Assembly (NCBI GenBank): GCA_002148405.1
Contig: MUGG01000052.1
Location: forward strand, 1-40,204
Direction of reading: 5' to 3'
Length of the DNA: 40,204 nt
Origin: Alkalinema sp. CACIAM 70d
Lineage (GTDB): Bacteria; Cyanobacteriota; Cyanobacteriia; Leptolyngbyales; Leptolyngbyaceae
In this document: piece by piece, positions 7,962 to 17,290 of the stretch
How positions within the stretch are numbered: position 1 is the first letter of the stretch
How the letters are laid out: each line of letters opens with the position of its first letter
The notes under the pieces: generated by a model
Told to the model about the DNA's origin: nothing
The model's input: the letters and a program-made list of their open reading frames with translations, nothing else
Databases searched by the model: none
Made by a program: the position numbers and the translations under genes

Positions 7962-8726
7962 GTGTTTCCGATCGGTGATGAAAATCCAACCCGCAGAACA
8001 GCCTATGTTACCTATGCGATCATCGCAATTAACGTAGTGGTCTTTCTGTACGAATTAGTGCTCCAGAATCAAGCGATCGTGACCGCTAATGGCCGACTTC
8101 TGGGCAGTGCCCTCGATTATTTCCTACGGGATTGGGCTGTGGTGCCCTTGCAATTGACCGCAAGCTTCGTCGGCGAACCCATTCCCCACCTACAAGGTGT
8201 TCTCAGCGAACCCCCCGAGTGGATCACGTTAATCACGTCCCAATTCCTGCATGGCGGCTTCGCGCACATCCTAGGGAACATGTTGTTTCTCTGGATTTTT
8301 GGCAATAACGTCGAGGACAAATTGGGCCACAGCAAATTCTTGCTGTTTTACCTCACCTGCGGAATTCTGGCTGGCTTAACCCAGTGGTTCTTCTCCTCCA
8401 CCTCCACCATTCCTTCCCTCGGAGCCAGTGGCGCGATCGCCGGAGTCCTAGGCGCGTATATCCTCCGCTTCCCCACCGCCAACGTCCGAACTGTCATTCC
8501 GATCGGCATTTTCCCCTTGATTTTTAACGTTCCTGCCTTTCTCTACTTGGGCATCTGGTTCATCCAGCAAGCTATTTACGGCGTAGGCAGTCTGGCCCAG
8601 TCCAACATTGGGATGCAAAGTGGCGGTGTTGCCTACTGGGCCCACGCTGGCGGATTCGTCTTTGGTGCAATTCTAGGGCCCTTGCTAGGACTGTTTCAAA
8701 AAGAAGAAGATGAGCCCATTTACTAA
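7962..8726 (+). CDS. Rhomboid family intramembrane serine protease
   Basis: 254 aa from GTG 7962. The opening FPIGDENPTRRTAYVTYAII is typical of this bacterial rhomboid group. At least six hydrophobic segments are visible. The catalytic serine is in GASGAIAG (Ser156) and the catalytic histidine in WAHAGGF (His228). HGGFAHILGNMLFLWIFG is the conserved loop and TM2 region. The enzyme cuts transmembrane substrates within the membrane, and its substrates are not indicated here. It appears to be a single gene. A hairpin without T run (CCCC..GGGG near 8750) follows it. Confidence 0.93.
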   Translation: MFPIGDENPTRRTAYVTYAIIAINVVVFLYELVLQNQAIVTANGRLLGSALDYFLRDWAVVPLQLTASFVGEPIPHLQGVLSEPPEWITLITSQFLHGGFAHILGNMLFLWIFGNNVEDKLGHSKFLLFYLTCGILAGLTQWFFSSTSTIPSLGASGAIAGVLGAYILRFPTANVRTVIPIGIFPLIFNVPAFLYLGIWFIQQAIYGVGSLAQSNIGMQSGGVAYWAHAGGFVFGAILGPLLGLFQKEEDEPIY

Positions 8727-8845
8727 TTCCTGAGCACCAGAATCTGGGATCCCCTTGCTCGAGGGGGACACCGCACTGGATAATAGACCCAAAGCTTGCT
8801 GTTTTGTAAGAGAAAATCTCTGAATCAAACCTTCAGGAGTCATAC

Positions 8846-9307
8846 ATGGGCGGTCTGATTAATTTCTTCAAAAGTTTATTTGGTGGAATCTTCGGCTTTA
8901 TTGGTGGATTGTTCGGCGGCAAAAAGGGAGCTGATGGCTTCTATTTGGATGCAGGCGAAGCAGTCAAAGAGGCTTCTGAAAAAGTTGTCTCCGCAGTGGA
9001 ATCGGTTGCGGCTGACGCTGCTGATGCAGTGACATCCCTCGTAGAAGACGCCTCTGCAAAGGATGCTTCTCCGGCTAAGGCAGGAAGTGCTCGGGCTACT
9101 AAGCTTCAGGCTCTCTCTAAAGCCAAGGCAGATGCCCCCGCAGCAACGCCTGCGGCAACCCTAAACCTGCCTGAACCTACCGTTACGGAAGTGAAAGAAG
9201 TTGCCTTTGCAACGAAGTATTTGACTCCGATGGCGAATGGCAGCCGTCGCCGTCCCGGCCCCAGCTTGGGTGCCTTCCGTGACATGGCAAAGTCGATGAA
9301 GGCTTAA
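8846..9307 (+). CDS. Ala-rich cyanobacterial protein of unknown function
   Basis: 153 aa with a clear AGGAGT site before ATG 8846. The first 28 residues are Gly/Phe-rich (FFKSLFGGIFGFIGGLFGG), amphipathic or membrane-associating. The middle is acidic and Ala-rich (VKEASEKVVSAVESVAADAADAV), likely helical. The C-terminus is basic with FATKYLTPMANGSRRRPGPS, the best-ordered part and probably the conserved core. I do not recognise a named family. A short amphipathic N-terminus joined to a low-complexity linker suggests a membrane-tethered accessory protein, which is inference only. Confidence 0.7.
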   Translation: MGGLINFFKSLFGGIFGFIGGLFGGKKGADGFYLDAGEAVKEASEKVVSAVESVAADAADAVTSLVEDASAKDASPAKAGSARATKLQALSKAKADAPAATPAATLNLPEPTVTEVKEVAFATKYLTPMANGSRRRPGPSLGAFRDMAKSMKA

Positions 9308-9472
9308 GCGAAACCAACGCTTACCCCCGATCGATGGCTCCGCGATTTCGCGATCGCAGTTATCAAAATTGCCAAGAACGAAAGCTGTTTTAAGACTGAA
9401 TTGTTTGGATTGATCGTCCCCCAAAAGGGTTCGACAACCACTGGGTCTAATTGTTAATAATCTTGAATCCTG

Positions 9473-9504
9473 TGCTGAGTAGTTTTAACTATTCAGCATT
9501 TTTT
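9473..9504 (+). terminator. Rho-independent terminator
   Basis: TGCTGAGTAGTT pairs with AACTATTCAGCA (one G-U pair) and is followed by six Ts, 165 bases after the Ala-rich protein gene. The rest of the gap 9308-9818 has a HIP1 site near 9350 and no gene I can support. Confidence 0.75.
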
Positions 9505-9818
9505 ATGCAAGCTTGTTCCCTCTAATTTTTTGTAATGATTGTTTTATAGGCTGAAGGGATTGGAAGTAAGCAGCGTTCTGCCCTTAGGGTCAGAGATTTC
9601 CACAATCTGCATAAGTCATGCTTGCCTCAATTTACGTGCAACTTCAGATGACAAGGGGGCGATCGTTCCCTCCAATTTCAGAAATCCAATCCTAGGGCAC
9701 TAACGTATTCCTTGTCACGCAATTTAACTGATTGCTAGAGCCGTCACTGATTGCTAGGCTAGTGAGCTTTCTAGAGTAAACCATCAATCTGAATACCTAC
9801 AACCATATATCTACAACC

Positions 9819-10889
9819 ATGCAAACTGCAGCCCAGCCGATACCTTCTTCTACGCCTACCCCCAACATGTCTAACGGCAATGCGCAACCGCCTCAGATGA
9901 TCCTCAGTCAGATGATCACAGGATACTGGGTATCGCAATGTCTCTACGCTGCTGCAAAACTCAATTTGGCTGATCATCTGCAAGACGGCTCCCGATCGGT
10001 GAGCGAGTTAGCCAGCGCAACCCAAGCCCATGAACCTTCACTGTATCGCCTGCTCCGAGCCCTAGCCAGTGTGGGTGTGATCGTTGAAGCACCTGCCCAA
10101 ACCTTCAGCCTAACGCCCATGGGTTTCTATCTCCGCAATGATGTGCCTGGATCGGTGGCGGGGATGGCCCTGATGTTGGGCGATCGGGAGCACTACAACA
10201 GTTGGGGAAATATCGTTCACAGCATCATGACAGGCGAAAGTGCCTTTGAGAATCTCTTTGGGATGCAGGTGTTTGACTACTATGCCCAAAATCCAGAACC
10301 CGCGCAGATTTTCGATCGAGCAATGAGCAGTTTTTCAGCTCAGGAAATTGGTGGCGTGCTAAGCCACTATGACTTTTCGGGCATTGGCACTTTGGTCGAT
10401 GTAGCCGGGGGGCATGGCAGTTTGCTGACCTCGATTCTGCAAGCCTACCCCACCATGCAGGGCATCCTATTCGATCTGCCAGCGGTGATTGCAGGGGCGC
10501 AGTCGGTAGTTGCTCAAACGCCTGTCACCGATCGCTGCCAATTGGTTTCTGGGAGCTTTTTTGAACCGTTGCCCAGCGGAGCCGATGCCTATATCTTGAA
10601 GCACATCATCCATGACTGGGACGATGCTCGATCGGTCGAAATCCTCAAGCAATGTCGAGCTGCCATGGCGGACAACGGCAAAGTGCTGGTGGTAGAGCAG
10701 GTGATCCCGCCCGGAAATGATCCCTTCATCGGCAAATTATTAGATGTCAATATGCTCGTCATGTGTCCCGGTGGGAAGGAGCGCACAGCAGAGGAGTACG
10801 AACAACTCTTTGCAGCTGCAGGGCTCAAACTCGCCCGGATCATCCCAACGCCTAGCATGGTCAGCGTAGTCGAAGGAATCCGAGCCTAG
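9819..10889 (+). CDS. SAM-dependent O-methyltransferase (COMT-like family)
   Basis: 356 aa. The first 30 residues are Pro/Thr-rich and may be untranslated, since an alternative ATG at 9867 gives 340 aa. PQMILSQMITGYWVSQCLYAAAKLNLADHL followed by a winged-helix segment (SLYRLLRALASVGV) is the dimerisation domain of plant-caffeate/acetylserotonin-type O-methyltransferases. The SAM-binding glycine motif is VDVAGGHGSL near residue 190, and ILKHIIHDWDD holds the His-Asp catalytic pair. Such enzymes methylate hydroxyl groups of small aromatic or polyketide substrates, but no biosynthetic cluster surrounds it, so the substrate is unknown. Confidence 0.88.
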   Translation: MQTAAQPIPSSTPTPNMSNGNAQPPQMILSQMITGYWVSQCLYAAAKLNLADHLQDGSRSVSELASATQAHEPSLYRLLRALASVGVIVEAPAQTFSLTPMGFYLRNDVPGSVAGMALMLGDREHYNSWGNIVHSIMTGESAFENLFGMQVFDYYAQNPEPAQIFDRAMSSFSAQEIGGVLSHYDFSGIGTLVDVAGGHGSLLTSILQAYPTMQGILFDLPAVIAGAQSVVAQTPVTDRCQLVSGSFFEPLPSGADAYILKHIIHDWDDARSVEILKQCRAAMADNGKVLVVEQVIPPGNDPFIGKLLDVNMLVMCPGGKERTAEEYEQLFAAAGLKLARIIPTPSMVSVVEGIRA

Positions 10890-11156
10890 GGGAGATTGGG
10901 GATACACATTGCCAGTTGGGCTAGACCGATCCCTGACGGCAAGCTGATCCCTGACCGATCGAGGAGTGTGGCATTGAGGAGTGACGGAAAAATTCGATCG
11001 ATCAGAACGGTGAAACGCTGGAGTCCTGTGATAGGATTACTATTTGTGTGAATTCGTTGGCTGTTAACTCCTGGACAATATCAGGTATCCAAGAGTTGAG
11101 ACTCCAGCTTGCGTCAGGCTTTATGTCGCCACCGATATTGTGATAGAGGAACCAAC

Positions 11157-11336
11157 ATGGCAAAGCGCCGCAATCAAAAGAAAGAAAAAGCACTCCGTAA
11201 CCTAGCCTACGCTCGTAAGTTCCGTAAGCGGACTAATACCGGTCGTCATGGTCGTCGCCGCTTTGATGATAACCGTCTGGATGAGCAAGAACAGGAAGCT
11301 GGGAAAGGTGGGGCTGAAGAAGCAACTGCTGAGTAA
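11157..11336 (+). CDS. Small basic protein (59 aa), probably cyanobacterial-conserved
   Basis: The ATG at 11157 follows GAGGAACCAAC and starts MAKRRNQKKEKALRNLAYAR. An upstream in-frame ATG at 11109 lacks such a site. The first half is highly basic (KKEKALRNLAYARKFRKRTN, then GRHGRRRF) and the second half acidic and Glu-rich. This layout resembles small ribosome- or nucleic-acid-associated proteins. The function is unknown. It ends before a bidirectional palindrome shared with the convergent GIY-YIG gene. Confidence 0.7.
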   Translation: MAKRRNQKKEKALRNLAYARKFRKRTNTGRHGRRRFDDNRLDEQEQEAGKGGAEEATAE

Positions 11337-11403
11337 TCGTAGATTGCGTTGCGGGTGGTTAGGATTCTATCCGCGAGTCCCACTGGCTAGATTAAATCTA
11401 TTG

Positions 11404-11443
11404 ACAACAAGAGGGATCCGCGATCGCGGATCCCTCTTGTTGT
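11404..11443. terminator. 40-bp perfect palindrome, bidirectional terminator
   Basis: Every base from 11404 to 11443 pairs with its mirror around the HIP1-type centre GCGATCGC, and GGATCC lies in each arm. It sits exactly between two convergent genes (plus-strand stop 11336, minus-strand stop 11494). The stem is bounded by A/T-rich CAACAA and TTGTTG rather than long T runs. Confidence 0.7.
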
Positions 11444-11493
11444 GTTTGCACATTTGAAGGTTTTCCCCTATTTAGATTCGTTGCAAATCCAAT

Positions 11494-12030
11494 CTATTTC
11501 AGATCCAATAGCCCCTCTTCTTTGAGCTTAGGGTTGAATCGCAGTTCAACTTGGATCCCGCGATCGTGCAGCGTTTGCAGGATCGTAGCTTCGATGCGCC
11601 GAGCAACCGCTTTGAGGACTTTGCCCCGATCGACTTCACTGTTGCCGGGGTGGTTGTATTTATCCTGTTCTTCCGCAGTCATTTGATGGCTGACCGCGAT
11701 CGGTTCTGTCCAAGCGGCTAGATCTGCGCCGTTGCCCGGTGGTGTCGCCCCATTTTCCTGCATCCAGTCATTGCGCACCGTTTCCAGCAGCGATCGACTC
11801 GGTTTTTCAACGCAGTAAACCTTTATCCAATGGCAGCGATCGACTTGCCGGACTAAATGTTGCTTCAGGCTCAGAAAGACATCACGGGAATAGCCAATGT
11901 ATTGCAGGACGTGATCCTGATCGAAAATGGCATACACTCCGACTTTACCTTGAAGGTCATCAGGAAGTTGCCCCTCAGCGCTGACATAGGGAATAAGTTC
12001 TAATTCTGCTAATTTGGGAGCATCAGCCAT
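11494..12030 (-). CDS. GIY-YIG nuclease family protein
   Basis: 178 aa. KVGVYAIFDQDHVLQYIGYSRDVFLSLKQHL at residues ~29-59 is a GIY-YIG core: GVY at the GIY position, YIG 10 residues later and the following Arg. A matching Glu appears in LLETVRNDWM. The C-terminal half is a cyanobacterial/plant extension with no named domain. Family members cut DNA, but many single-domain cyanobacterial ones have no known role. It is convergent with the small basic protein gene across the 40-bp palindrome. Confidence 0.85.
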   Translation of the reverse strand: MADAPKLAELELIPYVSAEGQLPDDLQGKVGVYAIFDQDHVLQYIGYSRDVFLSLKQHLVRQVDRCHWIKVYCVEKPSRSLLETVRNDWMQENGATPPGNGADLAAWTEPIAVSHQMTAEEQDKYNHPGNSEVDRGKVLKAVARRIEATILQTLHDRGIQVELRFNPKLKEEGLLDLK

Positions 12031-12129
12031 AGCGAAACGGTTTGCAAAAACGACTATTTCTCCATAGTACGCAGCGATCGACAGCCCGATTCATTAAGCT
12101 TTTCTGCTAATTTCCAGCAATGGCAATTC

Positions 12130-12705
12130 TCAAAAATGTTCGGACTCAAGGGGCACGATAAAACTATCACGACGGTGGAAGTCAGCTTGGTCACCGGGAT
12201 GGGTTAAGGCCCAATAGGTAACAGTTCCAGCACAATCTTGAACCACCGTTGTGATGCCGACTTCTAACCATTGCGTAGCAGAAATAATTGATGCAAGGTT
12301 GAATTCAATCATGAGATCGAGTTGGTGATTTTGTTGATTCACTTGAAAAGGTAGTGATGTAATTTGTGTCTCCGGTTCCATGCCTTGGCGATAGTCGGTA
12401 AAGCGATAAACATTCCAATGCCCTGCTGGAGAAAGGTTAAATTCCCAATACTGCGGCGAGTTTTGCAGTCCCAGGAAAAATTCGAAACAGGTGGTTTCCC
12501 ACAGGTTATCCCGCCGTTCTGGAATCTTGGCAGGCGGCGCGATCGTTAGACTATCGCACAAATCCTGAGCATTTTGTAATCCTTGCAGTCGGTAATGCAC
12601 AGTGAGGAAATTTTCTCGACGATCGATCGTACCCGTCAGTTGCAAGGTCTGGGGAACTGGCGGAGTCTTGGGGCTCGTGAAAGGCTGAAGCGTAAAGGAC
12701 TGCAT
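12130..12705 (-). CDS. DOMON-like domain protein
   Basis: 191 aa. The features fit the cyanobacterial DOMON-like family: a beta-rich layout with LTGTIDRRENFLTVHYRL, then RRDNLWETTCFEFFLG (residues ~64-79), YWEFNLSPAGHWNVYRF and ADFHRRDSF near the end. DOMON-type folds bind sugars or haem. The ligand of this branch is unknown. The ATG lies two bases after the stop of the phosphotransferase gene at 12708, so the two are almost certainly translated from one mRNA and may act in the same carbohydrate-related step. Confidence 0.85.
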   Translation of the reverse strand: MQSFTLQPFTSPKTPPVPQTLQLTGTIDRRENFLTVHYRLQGLQNAQDLCDSLTIAPPAKIPERRDNLWETTCFEFFLGLQNSPQYWEFNLSPAGHWNVYRFTDYRQGMEPETQITSLPFQVNQQNHQLDLMIEFNLASIISATQWLEVGITTVVQDCAGTVTYWALTHPGDQADFHRRDSFIVPLESEHF

Positions 12706-12707
12706 CG

Positions 12708-13880
12708 TTAGCGCATCTCCTCAATGATTTGGCGAATGGCAGCTTCCTGCTGTTCAATGCTGCTCATCAGTTGAAATTGCACCAATGCCCGCATGAGATT
12801 ATGACCGGGATACTTCGTTTTAAAGTAAACATCTCCTTCCAGATGATCGGTAAAAAAGCGCAAACCTAATTCAAAGGGAATTAAACGAATCGCATCGAAT
12901 AAATAGTCATAATCCTGTGCCGTCAGAAAGGCTTGAGCCACAGAAAGATAACCCTGCAAAATCCCACGACAGAGATTCAAGTCAAACCGCACCCCTTGCC
13001 AGTCTTGGGTTTCCTCACCGAGGGGATTACACCCCGATCGCAGGCAATCCCCAATGTCATAATGAATCAGTCCCGGTTTAACGGTGTCTAAATCCACTAA
13101 GCTAATGGACTTTTGTGTAGCAATATCAATCATGACATTGTTAACTTTAGGATCCCCATGCATGAGGCGCAAGGGCAATTTACCCTGATTCTTTGCATCT
13201 TCTAGAACGGATATCAATTCAATTCGATCGACAATCCATTGGATGCAATATTGTACATCTTCATTAGTTAATACATCAGATGAACTTTGGATGTTGTTCA
13301 GAACATGATGATAGTGCTGTAGATAACGAGGCGTAATGTGAAATCCTTCTAAGGTGTCCGCAAGTTGATTAGGATTGAGATTACTAATCAAACGATGGAA
13401 ATTTCCAAGGGCATAACCCACTTCTTGTGCGTGTTCTACATCGTGAATCGAGTCCAAGGCTTGGGACTGATCGATAAAACTAATCGCTCGCCAAAAGGAA
13501 CCATTCCCATCTTCCCAATGATCTCGATCGTTGCGAGTTGGCAGAACCCGTGGCGTTTCCCAGCGGCGATCGAGGGATTCCTGTTGCAACCGATTGTGGA
13601 TATGGTCAGTAACAACCCGCATATTTTGCATAACCAGTTCCGGCTGACGGAACACTTGGGTGTTGATGCGTTGCAAGATAAATTGATGATCGATCGGGAC
13701 GTCAACTGTCACTAAAAACGTATCGTTAATATTGCCATTCCCAAAGGGACGAATTTCGATCACTTGACCGGAGTGAGCAAATTGATCGGCAATGATCAAT
13801 AACGGGTCTATACCTCGCTCTGTACCTATGGATTGTGTTGTGCTTGGGGTAAAAGATTCAGGCGTAGAAGATTGTGCCAT
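12708..13880 (-). CDS. Phosphotransferase, APH/choline-kinase-like family
   Basis: 390 aa from the ATG at 13880. A longer frame to 14003 would overlap the divergent membrane protein and has no better site. The N-terminal lobe holds IRPFGNGNINDTFLV (nucleotide-binding loop) and FILQRINTQVF. The catalytic loop is LMHGDPKVNNVMID, followed by SLVDLDTVKPGLIHYDIGD with the metal-binding Asp. This layout matches the aminoglycoside-phosphotransferase superfamily, close to proteins such as N-acetylhexosamine 1-kinase. The small-molecule substrate is likely a sugar, which is inference. It forms an operon with the DOMON-like gene and is divergent from the membrane gene. Confidence 0.87.
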   Translation of the reverse strand: MAQSSTPESFTPSTTQSIGTERGIDPLLIIADQFAHSGQVIEIRPFGNGNINDTFLVTVDVPIDHQFILQRINTQVFRQPELVMQNMRVVTDHIHNRLQQESLDRRWETPRVLPTRNDRDHWEDGNGSFWRAISFIDQSQALDSIHDVEHAQEVGYALGNFHRLISNLNPNQLADTLEGFHITPRYLQHYHHVLNNIQSSSDVLTNEDVQYCIQWIVDRIELISVLEDAKNQGKLPLRLMHGDPKVNNVMIDIATQKSISLVDLDTVKPGLIHYDIGDCLRSGCNPLGEETQDWQGVRFDLNLCRGILQGYLSVAQAFLTAQDYDYLFDAIRLIPFELGLRFFTDHLEGDVYFKTKYPGHNLMRALVQFQLMSSIEQQEAAIRQIIEEMR

Positions 13881-13975
13881 AGGGGAACCAGAAGAAAGAC
13901 AAAGGGACGATCGAAAACAATCGAGAACGCAAAACAATATGGCATGATTATAGGGCTTTGGGTTCGAGGCAAGCC

Positions 13976-14545
13976 ATGGAGCGCAAGATTTCCACAATCT
14001 CAATCATCGTCAGTCTACTGTTTCTGCCTGCCATTGTCGGTTTAAGCACACTGGTAATCGCCTCTGTGGATTGGGCCAACCGAGGTTTAGCGATCGCGTT
14101 GCTTTTGCTCTGTGTGGATCAGTGCCGTATGGCGATCGTAGATTTGGAAAATGTGGCGCTGGTACAAAATTTGATACTTGCGAAACCATTGGCTCAGGAT
14201 ACCCGATTGACAAGGTTTTATGGCGTCACGATCGCCACGATTGCCATCGAATTGCTGGGCTTTTATAGCGCGATCGGGTGGCTCGGGTGGGGAGCCGCGA
14301 TCGTACTGCTGAGCCAAGTAGGCTTTAATCTATGGGCAGGAATTCAGCTTCAGCCCCAGGAATCTTCTGCTCCGATCGTCCCTTGGGGCATCCGCGATCG
14401 TTTCCCCGTCCTCTTAGCAGATGGGTTAGGAATCGGCCTCGTGGGATGTTGGTTAGCAGGGGTACAACCGTTGATCATGGCCTTGGGATTATTGGCGATG
14501 GTCCTGATTTATGGAGTTGTCAAGTATGGATTTTCACAAGCTTAA
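13976..14545 (+). CDS. Integral membrane protein of unknown function
   Basis: 189 aa from the ATG at 13976. About five hydrophobic segments are visible: STISIIVSLLFLPAIVGLST, GLAIALLLLC, TIATIAIELLGFY, AAIVLLSQVGFNLWA and the last ~40 residues ALGLLAMVLIYGVV. There is no catalytic motif I can recognise. It diverges from the phosphotransferase gene and converges with the coiled-coil gene. Confidence 0.7.
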   Translation: MERKISTISIIVSLLFLPAIVGLSTLVIASVDWANRGLAIALLLLCVDQCRMAIVDLENVALVQNLILAKPLAQDTRLTRFYGVTIATIAIELLGFYSAIGWLGWGAAIVLLSQVGFNLWAGIQLQPQESSAPIVPWGIRDRFPVLLADGLGIGLVGCWLAGVQPLIMALGLLAMVLIYGVVKYGFSQA

Positions 14546-14594
14546 GCCACTCACTAAAAAACCACGCTTTTATAACTCCAATTCACAATTCCAA

Positions 14595-15593
14595 TTATCG
14601 TTTTCGATAACCCCGTCTTCGTTGCAGGAATTCTGGCAAATCACTGCGTCGAGGAACCGCACGACGTAGGCTTTGAATTTGTTCAGAAGTCGTGGGCTGC
14701 GGAATGGTATTCAGTAATGTAATAATTTGCTCTGGCAAGGGTTCTGACATTTGTTCCAGCAATTCCTTAAGACTCAAAGTTTGATTTTGAATGTGATAAA
14801 AGCGATCTTTCCAGTGCTGAATTGCCGTTTCATACTCACTTGCTTGTTGAGCTTGTCGCAAAATTTGCTCCTGCATTTCTGCGGTTTGATGCTCTAGTTC
14901 AAGAATCCTAAACTGATTCTCCTCTCGTTCTCGTTCTAATTCTTGGCAAGCCTGTTGGAGAAATGCTTGCACTTGCATTTGCTTAGAGCTTTCACTTTCC
15001 AACTCCTGTAATCGCTGTTGTAGTTGTCCGATTTGGTTCTCTAATGGCAAATCACGGGATAACGCAGAGGCATCTGAAGTTTCCTGAGCAGGGTGTAAGC
15101 GATCGTTGGAGTCGCCCCGTAGCCGTTGATAGAGAATTTGAATCTGTTGCTGCGCTTGGGTAAACCGGACTTCCAACCGCGTGGCAGGCGTTTGAGTCGG
15201 TACAGTACTAGCAGCAGAATCCCCCCCCTGGGAAGCCTCCCAACCTTCTGCAAGGGGCATTTCTGGATCCCCCAATCGTTCCCGTTCTGGGTCGCCTTCA
15301 GTGGATGCAAGCAGGGGCAAAGATGGATCTCGACTAGCTTCCAACAATGGCTGGGCCACTGACATTTTTAGCTTGAGGTGGTGAATAGCTTGCTGCTGGA
15401 CATTGGCAATTTCTTCCGTTGCGGCTAGTTGAGCCTCCAACCAATCTTGATGCACTAACTGCGATCGCAACTCATTGACAATGACGATCGTTTGATCAAG
15501 AACCTGCTCTAGCTGAGATATGCGTTCACTCTGATGTTGAATGACGTCCAACAACTCTTCTAGTTCATCGGTAGCCCGATCGTCTGATGCCAT
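14595..15593 (-). CDS. Coiled-coil protein of unknown function
   Basis: 332 aa, strongly Glu/Gln-rich with heptad-like spacing at residues ~10-75 (SERISQLEQVLDQTIVIVNEL) and ~185-270 (IGQLQQRLQELESESSKQM). A disordered Ser/Pro/Thr-rich linker separates them. The C-terminus is basic (RRAVPRRSDLPEFLQRRRGYRK), possibly for nucleic acid or membrane contact. Proteins like this occur across cyanobacteria without assigned function. The neighbour 15645-15971 is on the same strand, 51 bases upstream, and may be co-transcribed. Confidence 0.75.
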   Translation of the reverse strand: MASDDRATDELEELLDVIQHQSERISQLEQVLDQTIVIVNELRSQLVHQDWLEAQLAATEEIANVQQQAIHHLKLKMSVAQPLLEASRDPSLPLLASTEGDPERERLGDPEMPLAEGWEASQGGDSAASTVPTQTPATRLEVRFTQAQQQIQILYQRLRGDSNDRLHPAQETSDASALSRDLPLENQIGQLQQRLQELESESSKQMQVQAFLQQACQELEREREENQFRILELEHQTAEMQEQILRQAQQASEYETAIQHWKDRFYHIQNQTLSLKELLEQMSEPLPEQIITLLNTIPQPTTSEQIQSLRRAVPRRSDLPEFLQRRRGYRKR

Positions 15594-15644
15594 GTTGTTA
15601 TCCAGACTGGTTGTTTACTAAAACTGGGACTCCAAAGGAACCCA

Positions 15645-15971
15645 CTATCCTGCCTTCGTGTCCGGCGTAACAGATTGTTCTTCCAGAGCTTTTTCTCCCA
15701 CAGCTTTTTCTCCCACAGCTTTTTCTCCCATTGCACCATTCAGTGACCAGCGGTACTCGATCGGGATATGCAAACGGTGCAATTCATCTTCCAACTGTTT
15801 CTGTTGAGCCAATGCTTTGCGGAGAGTACTAATCAACTGTTGCACCTGATCTCGTTGGTGGGAGCGTTGCCCTAGTCCACAGGTTTGACCCACTTCAAAG
15901 AGGGTCTGTCGCTCGAGTAATTGCAGCAACAATTCGTAATGGACATGGGATGGTAGGGAAATTGGCTCCAT
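15645..15971 (-). CDS. DUF5340-like small cyanobacterial protein
   Basis: 108 aa. MEPISLPSHVHYELLLQLLERQT at the start and VQQLISTLRKALAQQKQLE in the middle fit the small DUF5340 family, which is typically ~75-80 aa. The start follows AAGGA. The extra C-terminus consists of three VGEKA-like repeats, so it is longer than usual. No function is known. It lies just upstream of the coiled-coil gene. Confidence 0.65.
   Translation of the reverse strand: MEPISLPSHVHYELLLQLLERQTLFEVGQTCGLGQRSHQRDQVQQLISTLRKALAQQKQLEDELHRLHIPIEYRWSLNGAMGEKAVGEKAVGEKALEEQSVTPDTKAG
15687..15731 (-). repeat. 15-bp unit x3 in-frame tandem repeat
   Basis: AGCTTTTTCTCCCAC occurs three times back to back with one base changed in the last unit. 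In the protein it gives GEKAVGEKAVGEKA. Because the unit is a multiple of three, copy-number change would only lengthen the tail. Confidence 0.9.
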
Positions 15972-16246
15972 GGTGTCCTTAGCAGAAAGCTTACTAATTA
16001 AATCGTAATAACAAAATAAATCGAGAGAAAACTAGCCCGAATAATAAAGCTGACAATATCCTATGCCCAGTCTAAGCAAAGTTGAAATAGGAAGAAACTA
16101 TCTTAGTAACTAACTTAGTCAATAATCCTGAAGTGAGCGACCCGATCGTCTGAATCTGCAGACATAAATCTAAACGATCTCGCCGCACCATCACTGCTCT
16201 AACGGGCCACTCTCATCCCCCAGTGTTATCCGTTAGCAAGCCATTC

Positions 16247-17131
16247 CTAACTGAATAGTTGTCTAAGCGCAGCACCGGGATCGGGTTGCTTCATAAAAGA
16301 TTCGCCAATCAGCACCGCCTGAGCACCTGCTTGGGCCACTGTTTGAAGATCCTGGGATGTGTGAATTCCCGACTCACTGACCATAACAATTTCCCGATCG
16401 TGAATCACCGATTGCCTTTGAGCCAGCAGATTACAAGTCGTTTGCAGATCGACTGAGAAGTCCCGCAGATCCCGGTTATTAATCCCTACCAGTTCAACAG
16501 ACTCGATCTCCAGCACTCGATCCAGTTCGGCCAAACTATGAACCTCTACCAACGCCGTCATCCCCAGTTTTTTGACAATCTTGAGGAAATAGGCCAAATC
16601 CTTGTCGCTCAAGATGGCCGCAATCAGGAGAACTGCATCGGCTCCATGTAACCTCGCCCAATAGATTTGGTAGGGATAGATCACAAAATCCTTACACAAC
16701 AGCGGCAACTCAACGACATCGCGAATCAGCGCCAGATTTTCAAAGCCCCCTTGAAAAAACCGACGATCGGTCAGTACCGACAGACAGGAAGCACCACCCG
16801 CTGCATAGGACTGGGCGATCGCCACGGGATCAAAATCTTCCCGAATCACCCCTTTGCTGGGCGAAGCTTTTTTGACTTCAGCAATCACCGCAGGCTGCGT
16901 CCGGCCTTGGCGCAATGCCCCTAGAAAATCCTTCGGTGCAGTCTCCAGTTGGGCCACTTTTCGCTGAAGTTCCAGCAGCGAAAGCTTGTCGCGCAATTGC
17001 TCAACTTCCGTTTCCTTATGCCAAACAATTTCTTCCAAAATATGGCGAGGAGCCGAATCTGGAGCCTCAATCCGATATTTCAGATCCAACACCGCAACCG
17101 ATGGGTTAGGAGGACGACGACGAATTTCCAT
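16247..17131 (-). CDS. trpC: Indole-3-glycerol phosphate synthase
   Basis: 294 aa, the length of the cyanobacterial TrpC with its ~30-residue N-terminal extension. It closes the indole ring in tryptophan synthesis (CdRP to indole-3-glycerol phosphate). Signatures are [14 protein letters not shown] at the start of the barrel, [16 protein letters not shown] with the catalytic Lys, [26 protein letters not shown] and [13 protein letters not shown]. No other trp genes are adjacent, as is usual in cyanobacteria. It is 160 bases downstream of lpdA on the same strand. Confidence 0.96.
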   Translation of the reverse strand: MEIRRRPPNPSVAVLDLKYRIEAPDSAPRHILEEIVWHKETEVEQLRDKLSLLELQRKVAQLETAPKDFLGALRQGRTQPAVIAEVKKASPSKGVIREDFDPVAIAQSYAAGGASCLSVLTDRRFFQGGFENLALIRDVVELPLLCKDFVIYPYQIYWARLHGADAVLLIAAILSDKDLAYFLKIVKKLGMTALVEVHSLAELDRVLEIESVELVGINNRDLRDFSVDLQTTCNLLAQRQSVIHDREIVMVSESGIHTSQDLQTVAQAGAQAVLIGESFMKQPDPGAALRQLFS

Positions 17132-17290
17132 ATTTCTACAATTCTAAGAATGGCATTTGGGAAAGCCCCTCGGGCAACGGTTGACTCACCACGCTTCAAA
17201 TTCAACTCTAGACCAGAGTCCACCTCAGACCAGAGTTAACTTCAGAGCCTGACGGTTAAAACCACCAGGCTTGAGTTTAACCATCAATCC

